From an uncultured Flavobacteriales bacterium (GTDB lineage Bacteria > Bacteroidota > Bacteroidia > Flavobacteriales_D > Parvicellaceae), in the NCBI GenBank assembly GCA_943787535.1, contig CALSMU010000009.1, positions 124,001 through 188,000 on the forward strand: DNA of 64,000 bases, read 5' to 3'. Positions 44,430-52,729 of this stretch are shown piece by piece; position 1 is the stretch's first letter; every line of letters starts with the position of its first letter. A program made the position numbers and the translations under genes. The notes beneath the pieces are model-generated. The model was not told the origin of the DNA. It saw nothing but the letters and a program-made list of their open reading frames with translations, and made no database searches.

Positions 44430-46106
44430 TTATTTGGATTCTCCCGCTAAAATACTTTTATAGCGTACCTGGTTTTTTAAAACCTCTTTTGCCTGTTTCA
44501 TATAGGGGTCATTCTTAAGCGAAGCTTCCACCCGTCCATTTTGATAATAATAACGCGAAACAATTTCATTTTCAAGCAACTCAATAATTTCATCTTTATA
44601 CCGAACCATGTCATCTTTAAGGCTTGGTTTCAATTTTGTAAAAAGAGCATCAAATTCAATTTCCGAATCGTTATAGTACTTTTCTTCCATAGCGACCTCC
44701 TTCAACTCCTGCAGCATCTCCTCAGAGTCCATTGTATATTCAACTTCTTTATCTCCTAAGTAAGTAATAAAATTATTGTAATCGATTGTTGAAAGTGAAA
44801 ACGTGCTTGCTGACTCAATTTCTGGATGGTCTTGTTTATAATCTGTTGCATAGTTAAAAATGTAATTCTTGAAAACAAGAACAGAAGTAAGCTTGCTATA
44901 CGCAGTAGGTTCTATTTTAATTTCAGGCTCAACTCCGCGTCCATCTTTTACCTCTCTGCCATTTTTTGTTGTAAAGGTTTTTATCAAACTATCTGCAACT
45001 TCAGAAACAGCCCCTTTGTCGTCTCTGTTTGCATAATCCAATTTTTGAATGCATCTGCCGCTTGGCGTATAATATTTGGCAATTGTTAGCTTTACCTTAC
45101 TCCCAAAATTTAAATCTTTAGTTTGCTGCACTAGTCCTTTGCCATAAGTTGTCATTCCAATTATTACCGCACGATCCAAATCTTGCAAACTTCCTGAGAC
45201 AATTTCACTTGCTGAAGCAGAATAGCCATCAACCAAAACAACTATAGGCATTTCTTCATCAAACGGAGTGTTAAGTGTTTTATAGTCTTTATTCAAATCT
45301 GTTAACCTGCCTTTAGTGGCAACAACGGTATTCCCTTTGCTAATAAAGAAATTTACAATATTGACCGATTCATGCAAGAGACCTCCTCCATTTCCCCTGA
45401 GATCGAACACTAGTTTTTTCATTCCGCTACTATCCTTTAAATATTTCAAAGCTTTAAGAACTTCTCTACTTGCTGTGCTCGTAAATGAGTTTAGCTTCAC
45501 ATAACCAATTTCTTCATCAATCATTCCGTAATAAGGCACCGAAGGAATTTTAATGACCTCTCTCGTAATTGTTGTTTCACTCGCAACACCCTGTCTTTCA
45601 TATTTAACCTTTAGAATAGTTCCCGGACCACCTTTTAAAATAGCGCTCATTTCTTTTGTGGTTTTTCCGGCTACTGATTTACCATCAATCTCCAACAAAA
45701 TATCGCCTGCAATAATTCCTGCTTTATCAGTTGGAGAACCTTCATAAGGTTCCGAAATTACAATGCAGGAATCTTGCGTTTTTATCATTGCGCCAATTCC
45801 TCCATATTGTCCAGTAGTCATAAACCGATAATCTTCTATATCACTTTCTGGTATATAAACAGTATAAGGATCTAGGGATCGAAGCATAGCATCAATACCT
45901 TTTTTCATCAAGTTTCCTGGCTCTGGCTCATCAACATAAAACGTGTTGATGTTATCGTAAACCGATGTCATTATTCGAATGTTCTTAGTTATTTCGAAAT
46001 AATTATCATCATTTTTATTAGAAATTAATGTTGACGTAACAGTAGTTGCGCTGATGAAAATTGCTGCTATTAGAACAATATAAATTGATTTTTTGGTTAG
46101 GAACAT
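44430..46106 (-). CDS. C-terminal processing protease (S41)
   Basis: This 558-residue Ctp protease has an N-terminal membrane anchor (IYIVLIAAIFISATTVTSTL), a PDZ domain (GGIGAMIKTQDSCIVISEPY to about residue 180), and a protease domain with KLVFDLRGNGGG, the catalytic serine in DGYSASASEIV, the lysine in TTYGKGLVQ, and GRCIQK. The C-terminal region is long, as in the family in Bacteroidota. It cuts exported proteins near their C-termini. The gene follows rnpA by 5 bp. Confidence 0.94.
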   Translation of the reverse strand: MFLTKKSIYIVLIAAIFISATTVTSTLISNKNDDNYFEITKNIRIMTSVYDNINTFYVDEPEPGNLMKKGIDAMLRSLDPYTVYIPESDIEDYRFMTTGQYGGIGAMIKTQDSCIVISEPYEGSPTDKAGIIAGDILLEIDGKSVAGKTTKEMSAILKGGPGTILKVKYERQGVASETTITREVIKIPSVPYYGMIDEEIGYVKLNSFTSTASREVLKALKYLKDSSGMKKLVFDLRGNGGGLLHESVNIVNFFISKGNTVVATKGRLTDLNKDYKTLNTPFDEEMPIVVLVDGYSASASEIVSGSLQDLDRAVIIGMTTYGKGLVQQTKDLNFGSKVKLTIAKYYTPSGRCIQKLDYANRDDKGAVSEVADSLIKTFTTKNGREVKDGRGVEPEIKIEPTAYSKLTSVLVFKNYIFNYATDYKQDHPEIESASTFSLSTIDYNNFITYLGDKEVEYTMDSEEMLQELKEVAMEEKYYNDSEIEFDALFTKLKPSLKDDMVRYKDEIIELLENEIVSRYYYQNGRVEASLKNDPYMKQAKEVLKNQVRYKSILAGESK

Positions 46107-46111
46107 AGACG

Positions 46112-46492
46112 CTATATATCTTTAATCTCTTTCGTTAAACGTTTTAAAAGTACGTTTATTTTATCATCCACTATTTCGAACTGAGGAATATCTTTTCCTA
46201 GGTATATTAAAAACAAAGAAACACGGATATTTTTATTTTCCGCAGCCTTTTGGGATTCATGCTTGTATTTCCGATATGCCTCTCTTAATTGTCTTTTTAT
46301 TTGATTTCTATCAACTGCTCTTTTAAATTTTCTTTTTGGGACGGAAAAAACCACTTTTAAGCCGATTTCTCCAACTTCCTTTAACCAAACAACTTTAAAA
46401 GGGTAATCATTCAAATGTCTCCCTTTATCATAAACCTGCGATATAATAACGGCATTAGTTAATCTATCTGATTTAGATAAGGTGTTTTTCAT
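46112..46492 (-). CDS. rnpA: Ribonuclease P protein component
   Basis: The 126-residue basic protein carries the RnpA signature: VVFSVPKRKFKRAVDRNQIKRQLREAYRKYK. It binds the RNase P RNA to mature the 5' ends of tRNAs. In most bacteria rnpA accompanies rpmH; here it lies between hemD and an S41 protease gene. A terminator between hemD and rnpA (46503-46538) separates the two transcripts. Confidence 0.95.
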   Translation of the reverse strand: MKNTLSKSDRLTNAVIISQVYDKGRHLNDYPFKVVWLKEVGEIGLKVVFSVPKRKFKRAVDRNQIKRQLREAYRKYKHESQKAAENKNIRVSLFLIYLGKDIPQFEIVDDKINVLLKRLTKEIKDI

Positions 46493-46502
46493 GGAAATAT
46501 TA

Positions 46503-46538
46503 ATTAAAACAAAACAAGGCCGACTTAAGTCGACCTTG
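46503..46538 (-). terminator. Intrinsic terminator behind hemD
   Basis: On the minus strand, CAAGGTCGACTT/AAGTCGGCCTTG (12-bp arms with one mismatch, 46515-46538) is followed by TTTTGTTTTAATT. It lies between the hemD stop and the rnpA start, so it ends the hemD/DUF4271 transcript. Confidence 0.8.
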
Positions 46539-46565
46539 TAAATATGCGCACGACACGCAACAAAA

Positions 46566-47345
46566 TTATTTTTTTCCTTTTAAATATTGTTCAATAGCCA
46601 TTGTCATTGAAGGAGCATTTGAACTCGGTGCTTGAACATCAATTCTAAACCCTGCCTCTTCTACCGCTTTGGCTGTAGTTGGTCCAAAAACCGCTATTTT
46701 AGTTCCGTTTTGGGTAAACCCTGGAAAATTCTTAATCAAAGATTGTATTCCTGATGGACTGTAAAAAACCAACATATCGTATTTAACGGCAGATAAGTCT
46801 GATAGGTCACTGCAAACAGTTTTATAAAGAGTAGCATTCTTAAACTCTATACCGAATTTTGCTAATTGCTCCGGAATTACTTTTCGTTGTATGTCAGAAC
46901 ATGGAACTATAAAGTTTTCTTTTTTATGTTTCTTTAGTACATCCCCCAAATCTGCGGTTGTCTGTTTTCCAAAAAAGATTTTTCTTTTACGATAGACAAC
47001 ATAATTCTGCAGATAATAGGCAACTGCCTCGGAAATGCAAAAGTACTTCATATCATCCGGCACTGTATATCGCATCTCCTTAGCCATTCTAAAATAATGA
47101 TCCACGGCCATGCGAGAAGTTAGAATTACCCCCGTAAAATCAGAAAAGAGAATACGTTCTTTCCTAAATTCTTGCGCGTCAACACCTTCTACATGAATAA
47201 AAGAGCGATAATCAATTTGTACTTGATATTTGCCTGCCAAATCAGAAAATGGATTCTTCCCGCTTTTTGGTTCCGGCTGAGAAACTAGAATAGTTTTAAC
47301 TCCCACAATTAATTCCTTTTTAGTTAAACTTTCAAAATTTGCCAA
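46566..47345 (-). CDS. hemD: Uroporphyrinogen-III synthase
   Basis: The 259-residue protein has the HemD pattern: a first segment with TILVSQPEP-like KTILVSQPEPKSG, DFTGVILTSRMAVDHY, and a C-terminal domain with DMLVFYSPSGIQSLIKNF, TKIAVFGPTTAKAVEEAGF and APSSNAPSM. It closes hydroxymethylbilane to uroporphyrinogen III in heme synthesis. It overlaps the DUF4271 gene by 14 bp, which is upstream and probably coupled. Confidence 0.92.
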   Translation of the reverse strand: MANFESLTKKELIVGVKTILVSQPEPKSGKNPFSDLAGKYQVQIDYRSFIHVEGVDAQEFRKERILFSDFTGVILTSRMAVDHYFRMAKEMRYTVPDDMKYFCISEAVAYYLQNYVVYRKRKIFFGKQTTADLGDVLKKHKKENFIVPCSDIQRKVIPEQLAKFGIEFKNATLYKTVCSDLSDLSAVKYDMLVFYSPSGIQSLIKNFPGFTQNGTKIAVFGPTTAKAVEEAGFRIDVQAPSSNAPSMTMAIEQYLKGKK

Positions 47346-48033
47346 CCAATAGTAGAAAAGTTACGACTAGAGGCAATATTTCGAGGGTGCAAAGGTATAA
47401 AATAATGTAATACCACGAAATTTTAATGCCTAAGCTTTGTCGAATACTCTGAAACAGTCTTATCATGTAGGATATAGTTAGTAAAAAAATGCAATATACC
47501 TCTCCAATATTTTGGCTTTTCTGATCTAATAGTTGGATATTTATATTGGTGCTGGAAGGGAAAAATAAAATTGCAATTATTCCTGGGAGTAACAAGATCC
47601 CAATTATTTGATAATATCTAAAATTATAACTTTTAGCTTTTTCTAGCACATCATCAGCTTCTGAAATACCTTTAACTAGTCTTATGATAGCAAACTTTAA
47701 GCATAACAATAAAAACACACTTCCAACCACTAATCCATAAAGAAAAGAAGGCTCTATTGGCCCAATCACTTTAATTAATAGCTTGTAAATAAGAATAGAA
47801 ATTACAATAATCGAGTTGAGCACCAAAGCAATTGACAACCGAGAAGACAAGCCGTGAGCTCCTTTATAATCTTGATTGGAGAGAGAAAAAGAAAAACATT
47901 GGCGAAAAGCATTAGAAATAACTCCAACTTGCATATGCCTAATTATAGCATAGGAAACTAGAACTATTAGAAGAGGAACTAGCATCCATTCTATAGTGGA
48001 AATTTTATCTATGGGAATTCCCGTTTGATTCAT
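47332..48033 (-). CDS. DUF4271-type integral membrane protein
   Basis: The 233-residue protein (ATG 48033; an upstream GTG at 48069 is less likely) has six or seven membrane segments and the DUF4271 look (FRQCFSFSLSNQDYKGAH). DUF4271 genes commonly lie upstream of hemD in Bacteroidota, as here with a 14-bp overlap. Molecular function unknown. Confidence 0.88.
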   Translation of the reverse strand: MNQTGIPIDKISTIEWMLVPLLIVLVSYAIIRHMQVGVISNAFRQCFSFSLSNQDYKGAHGLSSRLSIALVLNSIIVISILIYKLLIKVIGPIEPSFLYGLVVGSVFLLLCLKFAIIRLVKGISEADDVLEKAKSYNFRYYQIIGILLLPGIIAILFFPSSTNINIQLLDQKSQNIGEVYCIFLLTISYMIRLFQSIRQSLGIKISWYYIILYLCTLEILPLVVTFLLLVGKF

Positions 48034-48151
48034 TTTCAAATACAAAAATAAATTAATCCCCTCACCCACAAGGTTAATTGGACCTGTTTTTATCCGAATA
48101 AAAAAAGATAGTCAACACAATCATTTTAAAAATCAAACCTATTCAATAAAG

Positions 48152-48595
48152 CTATCTGCTAAAATCAGTAGTCCAACAGTGTGGTTTTTTAGAAACTGGA
48201 ATATGGACATACCCAATTCCCACCAAACGATGGTCAGGGTTAAACATGTTTTTACAATGAGGCGGAGAATTAAGCCAAGATATAAATGCTTCTTTTCCGG
48301 AAGCTGCACCGAAATTACAATTCTCTGATACACCTGCAGAAACTTTCCACACCTTATTTTCAGACTCGTACTTCAAAAAATTTTTAGTTCTGGCATGCTC
48401 ATCGCAAACAAATTCCAAACTATCTGTAATTATGTTTCTATCATATGTATCATGACCAAAATAATTTTGAGTACCCATGTCGTAAGAATGATATCTCGCG
48501 GCTCTCGAAAGATCTTTGTCTATCATCAGCGGCTCCAAGAGAGAGTCTTTCCTAGCTTTATTTAAAATAATCAGAAATTGCCTTTCGTTCATCAA
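48152..48595 (-). CDS. CAP-domain protein; signal peptide separated by an in-frame stop
   Basis: The 147-residue CAP domain shows DLSRAARYHSYDMGTQNYFGH, VSAGVSENCNFG, FISWLNSPPHCKNMFNPDHR and GIGYV. Upstream in the same frame, ATG 48745 starts a good signal peptide (MIFPQKNSIILVFSIITFFL, then LSSFVC) that ends at TAA 48652-48650. The bases from there to 48595 remain open in the same frame. A single changed codon would restore a secreted protein of about 198 residues. It is therefore either recently inactivated or a sequence error. A similar intact CAP gene lies at 28.3 kb. Confidence 0.78.
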   Translation of the reverse strand: MMNERQFLIILNKARKDSLLEPLMIDKDLSRAARYHSYDMGTQNYFGHDTYDRNIITDSLEFVCDEHARTKNFLKYESENKVWKVSAGVSENCNFGAASGKEAFISWLNSPPHCKNMFNPDHRLVGIGYVHIPVSKKPHCWTTDFSR

Positions 48596-48745
48596 ACTGC
48601 TGCTTGGAACATTTTCAATACCAACAGCAACTCCAAAAAATTTATGGCTTTATCTTGTATAGAAAGAACAAACAAATGAAGAAAGCAAAAAGAAAGTGAT
48701 AATAGAAAATACAAGAATAATAGAATTTTTTTGTGGGAAAATCAT

Positions 48746-49141
48746 AGCTTAGGTTTTAGATTAATTATTTGAGCGTAATGATTTTCTATAGGCTTTTGTT
48801 TATTCAGAGAATGCATAAATTGACAAATGGAACAATTTATATTGGTAATCAGCAAGCGTACACCATGAGAGCTTTTAGATTACCATAATAAAACTCTACA
48901 ATTTTTTTATGCTAACTATTGATTCCTTATTTGAAAAAAAAAATCGCAGTAAACTATTCAAATTTTAGTGCAAGAAAATTAAACTGATAGTAATAGCCTT
49001 GAACTTCTTTGCTGCAAATTTGATTAGAAATATTTGTTCGACAAACAGAAAAGTTGAATGGAAAAATTGCTATCTGTCAAAAAAAGCAGCTTACTTTTAG
49101 GTTTTTGAACTAAAATTTTTACATTAGTAAAAAATATCTTT
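48746..49141. other. Intergenic, nothing recognised
   Basis: About 400 bp, AT-rich and without a coherent frame. It separates the divergent CAP gene and the cysteine-rich/TerB gene, so promoters for both are expected here. I see no hairpin, repeat or tRNA. Confidence 0.6.
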
Positions 49142-50887
49142 ATGAAAGCAGAAGCGCAAAAAAATTTACAAGAAATTAAAATAGAGGATATTATTGAGAA
49201 AACAAGGGAGTTAAATCCAGGACAGTTTGATAAAATGATATTTGATTCTGCTCAAAGCGTTAAAAGAGCTAACTACTTGTACGTAAAATATAAACCAGGT
49301 TCAGCTGACAGAGTATTGAACCGTTTGGAATTCCCGATGCACGAACCCTTAAAAGCTCCAATGCAAGAGCTACTTGGAGGGTCAAGCAAACACGGAGATA
49401 AAGCAGTAATGGCTTCGGATAAGTTAATTCGCCTTTTACAAGATAATTTTTCTAGATCACCCATAGCAGAAAGTAACCCTGCTGCGGATTATTTTGATTA
49501 TCCTTTAGACGCTGTGGATGCGAATAATGTTGCTCAAGAACAACAACTATATTACATGCCTAATGAAACTGAAATTAGTTCTTGCGGCGAGTGCTCAGGA
49601 GAAAAATATGTGACCTGTGATGATCACGTTTGTGGTGGAGTTCATAATTGGGAATGCCCAACCTGTGTAGGAGAAAAGAAGGTTGAGTGCACAGGATGCA
49701 ATGGCGAAGGTGAAAATACTTGTAACGATTGTGACGGTGGAGGAATGGTTAAATGCGGAAGCACCATTGGCTCTGGACTAGTTGGTGGCTTAACAGGGTC
49801 GTCTGTTGCCGGCTGTGGAGGCAAAGGCTTTGTAATGGTTAGTAACGGAAACTTTGCCAATGGCAATCCAAGACCTAAGAAAAGAAAACAATGTACAAAA
49901 TGCCGAGGAAAAGGAGAAGTGCGATGCAAAGATTGTGCGGCAAAGGGCGTGATTAAATGCAGCCCTTGTCGAGGAAAGGGCGAAGTACAGTGTTCGGAAT
50001 GTTCTGGCAAAGGAGACATTACTTGTAGCAAGTGTTACGGAGATAAAGCCAAATATGGCAAAATTGATTGCCCAATCTGCGAAGCCACTGGCGAAACAGG
50101 AAAAGTCTCTTACGTTGCAACAACGATTTCAAATAACGAAAAAGACCTTTTTGTAAACATTGGAGAGTCAATCGCTGAAATTAGTGATGACTTAGTTTTA
50201 AATTATATTGATAAAGCTGGCTCAGTAAGCAGATCTTTGACAAATATCAATGATAATTTTACGGAAGAAAAAGATGAATTGGTAGCGAGTCATCTTCAAG
50301 ATTTGCGAACAAATTCTGGTTTAGCTATCAATACTTTCGCAAAAGTTTTAACGGAAGACACATACTACCAGGTTGTTCCAGTAGTACAAGTATCATATAA
50401 GCACATGCTGACAAATCAAATACTCGATTTCAGTATAGTTGATTTCTTTGAAGATCCGAAAATTGTTTTTCACCAGGAAGCAGAAGAAATTAAAAGTGAT
50501 GTTAAAGACAAAGGTAAAAAGCTAGGACGCTTTTTTGGTAAGCTATTTAAAACCAAAAAATTCAAGTCTAAGGACGACAAGAAAAAAGAAATAAAATTAA
50601 TGATTTATCTAGCGAAAGCAGACGGTAAGATTGAAGAAGGAGAAAAAGGATTCTTGGCTGAAAGCATCAACTCTATTGATGAATTTACATCAGATGAAAA
50701 AGAAGACTTTTTCAATCTAATGAATAATCCAAATCCCCCTGCTATAACGAAAGAAGATGCTACATTTTCTTCGAAAGAAAAACTAAATGAAGTTATAGCA
50801 AAACTTACTGGTTTAGCATCAAGTGACGGGGAAATTGATGATACTGAGCAGGAACTATTAAATACGATTATGTCCCTAAATGAATAG
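49142..50887 (+). CDS. Protein with DnaJ-like cysteine-rich zinc repeats and a TerB-like domain
   Basis: The 581-residue cytosolic protein has an unknown N-terminal region (1-145), then about ten Cys pairs spaced like the DnaJ zinc finger (CGECSGE, CPTCVGEKKVECTGC, CNDCDGGG, CTKCRGKGEVRCKDC, CSPCRGKGEVQCSEC, CSKCYGD, CPICEATGETG; 147-315). A mixed middle region follows. The C-terminal 110 residues hold two copies of an EF-hand-like TerB helical unit (YLAKADGKIEEGEKGFLAE and LASSDGEIDDTEQELLN). TerB domains bind metal or membranes in stress systems. The fusion is unusual. No partner genes are adjacent. Confidence 0.85.
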   Translation: MKAEAQKNLQEIKIEDIIEKTRELNPGQFDKMIFDSAQSVKRANYLYVKYKPGSADRVLNRLEFPMHEPLKAPMQELLGGSSKHGDKAVMASDKLIRLLQDNFSRSPIAESNPAADYFDYPLDAVDANNVAQEQQLYYMPNETEISSCGECSGEKYVTCDDHVCGGVHNWECPTCVGEKKVECTGCNGEGENTCNDCDGGGMVKCGSTIGSGLVGGLTGSSVAGCGGKGFVMVSNGNFANGNPRPKKRKQCTKCRGKGEVRCKDCAAKGVIKCSPCRGKGEVQCSECSGKGDITCSKCYGDKAKYGKIDCPICEATGETGKVSYVATTISNNEKDLFVNIGESIAEISDDLVLNYIDKAGSVSRSLTNINDNFTEEKDELVASHLQDLRTNSGLAINTFAKVLTEDTYYQVVPVVQVSYKHMLTNQILDFSIVDFFEDPKIVFHQEAEEIKSDVKDKGKKLGRFFGKLFKTKKFKSKDDKKKEIKLMIYLAKADGKIEEGEKGFLAESINSIDEFTSDEKEDFFNLMNNPNPPAITKEDATFSSKEKLNEVIAKLTGLASSDGEIDDTEQELLNTIMSLNE

Positions 50888-51380
50888 TATTTTAAGTGTT
50901 AAAATGTCTGTGAAAAATCCGATGATAAAAAGCAAATGCTATTTTTGAAATACAGTTGAATTGGGTTTTAGCTGGCCAAGTATATAGCAGGACAGATTAG
51001 CATTTGTTTTTTATGTTTGCGGTAAATAATGTCACTCTAGGCGTAACCTGAAAAATTAAAACAGTCGGAGAGATAGGTCAATATATTATATTGATGAATT
51101 AGCGCGTGAATTCCAAAGAATTATACTAAAACAGATAAACTTGGAAAGAATGAAATTTGCATCTAAACCGATGATGTTCCAGAACAAAAACTGGTTTATC
51201 CTATCTCATGTTTTGACCAATGTCGCAATCTAGAGTTGAATTGACGCAAAAGCAACACTTTGCCGAAATAGCTGACATTAACTATTGGGGACAGCTTAGG
51301 ATTCAAAAAATTCTTTAGGCTGCACTAAATAGGCTCTTTTGGAAGTGAGCATAGCAATGTTCTCATTTTCAGATTAAGAC
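50888..51380. other. Intergenic, short open frames only
   Basis: About 490 bp between a plus-strand gene and the convergent YceI-like gene. Several short open stretches (for example IDELAREFQRIILKQINLER, about 51090-51240) look protein-like. None has a start, a length or a motif I recognise. They may be debris of a lost gene. No tRNA, repeat or terminator is clear. Confidence 0.5.
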
Positions 51381-52064
51381 TTATTCACAATCGGATTTAA
51401 AATCTGCAAACACTTCAATTTCTACATCTGGCCATAAAACACTCAATCCGTCTTTCCCCGTATGCACTGCAGTACAAACTCCATTTAAAGAATCGAGCGA
51501 TGGTTTAGCATCCCAATCATTAACACTAACAGCTGTAGACAGTTTTAAACGATTTTCAGTAGACACACTCCATTCAATATCTACTTCCTTCTCAACACCG
51601 TTCATTGTTAATGCAACAGACCCCGAACCATCTTGATTCAGAGAAATAATTTTTCCAGAGATAGACTCAGTATTAGTCATAGTACCAAAAAAGCTATTTG
51701 CAATTTTCATATCTCTTTCCGGATTGTTTGAGTTTACAGAAGTTGTATAAATAGCAAATTGCGCTGTTTTTGCTGCTTCAGCTATTGTTTGATTTGGACC
51801 CACTCCTGTTACAGTAACAGAGTCAAATGTTCCTCCAACACCTACTTTTTCGCTCAACTTAAAAGCAGTCCAGTTTACCACAACACTGTTTTTATCTAGG
51901 GTTAGTAGGCAAGTGTTATTGGCAATTACATTTGGGTCATTAGCGAGTTTTTTTGATAGCTCGTTCCCTATGTCATCTAAGTTTTCTACTTTTTCAGCTT
52001 CACCGCAGGCCACAAAAAGTAGTATTGATGAAATAATTCCTGTATAGATAATATACTTTTTCAT
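51381..52064 (-). CDS. YceI-like lipoprotein
   Basis: A lipoprotein signal (GIISSILLFVAC) precedes a YceI-type lipocalin-like beta barrel: NSVVVNWTAFKLSEKVGVGG, GTFDSVTV, NPERDMKIANSFFGTM, KEVDIEWSVSTENRLKL. YceI proteins bind isoprenoid or amphiphilic ligands in the periplasm. It follows the biotin carrier gene (18 bp gap, same strand), though no metabolic link is evident. Confidence 0.82.
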   Translation of the reverse strand: MKKYIIYTGIISSILLFVACGEAEKVENLDDIGNELSKKLANDPNVIANNTCLLTLDKNSVVVNWTAFKLSEKVGVGGTFDSVTVTGVGPNQTIAEAAKTAQFAIYTTSVNSNNPERDMKIANSFFGTMTNTESISGKIISLNQDGSGSVALTMNGVEKEVDIEWSVSTENRLKLSTAVSVNDWDAKPSLDSLNGVCTAVHTGKDGLSVLWPDVEIEVFADFKSDCE

Positions 52065-52082
52065 TTTATTGAGTTATTTATT

Positions 52083-52595
52083 TTATTTAAAATTTACAAG
52101 AATTCGATTTTTTTCAACCGTGTCCCCTTTTTTTATATTTATTGATTTTATAACACCTTCAGATGGAGATTTAAGCATGTTTTCCATTTTCATTGCTTCC
52201 AACACTACAAGAGGATCATCCTTTACAACAGAATCGCCAACACCCACAACTATGTCTACAACCACTCCGGGCATAGGAGCTTTTAGCTCGTTCACTTTTT
52301 TCGTTGATGCGGCATCCATTCCTAAAGATTGAAGAAGGACATCATATTCATCTGTCAGCTTTACCTCAAATCGATCTCCGTCAATTTTTATTGTAACTGT
52401 TTTATTTTCAGAATCAATGGCAAGCAATCGAGCGATATGCTTTTTACCATCTCTTGAAATTAATAACTCTTTGTCTTTTTGCTGTATCATCTCAATTTCA
52501 AACTTCTCGCTGCTTATACTTCCCTTCAAAGGAGTCTTTCCATCTGGGCTAAACTCCACAGAAGAATTATTGTTGATTTTGGCAATGACTTTCAT
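52083..52595 (-). CDS. Biotin carboxyl carrier subunit (acyl-CoA/pyruvate carboxylase type)
   Basis: The 170-residue protein ends in a biotinyl domain with the attachment lysine in VLEAMKMENML and flanking PMPGVVVDIVVGVGDSV. The N-terminal region is an acidic/alpha-beta linker with KFEIEMIQQKDKELLI, as in the separate carrier subunits of propionyl-CoA or oxaloacetate/methylmalonyl-CoA carboxylases of Bacteroidota. No carboxylase subunit is within reach. It is divergent from the M1 aminopeptidase gene. Confidence 0.9.
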   Translation of the reverse strand: MKVIAKINNNSSVEFSPDGKTPLKGSISSEKFEIEMIQQKDKELLISRDGKKHIARLLAIDSENKTVTIKIDGDRFEVKLTDEYDVLLQSLGMDAASTKKVNELKAPMPGVVVDIVVGVGDSVVKDDPLVVLEAMKMENMLKSPSEGVIKSINIKKGDTVEKNRILVNFK

Positions 52596-52729
52596 TCAAA
52601 TAATATTTAGTGTACCAAAAGTACCGAAAATCTATCGCTAAACAAACAATTATACCAGACATACACAATTCATTAGCTGATTACCAAATAATGACCATAT
52701 TTGCACTTAATAAAATTATTCTAATAATT

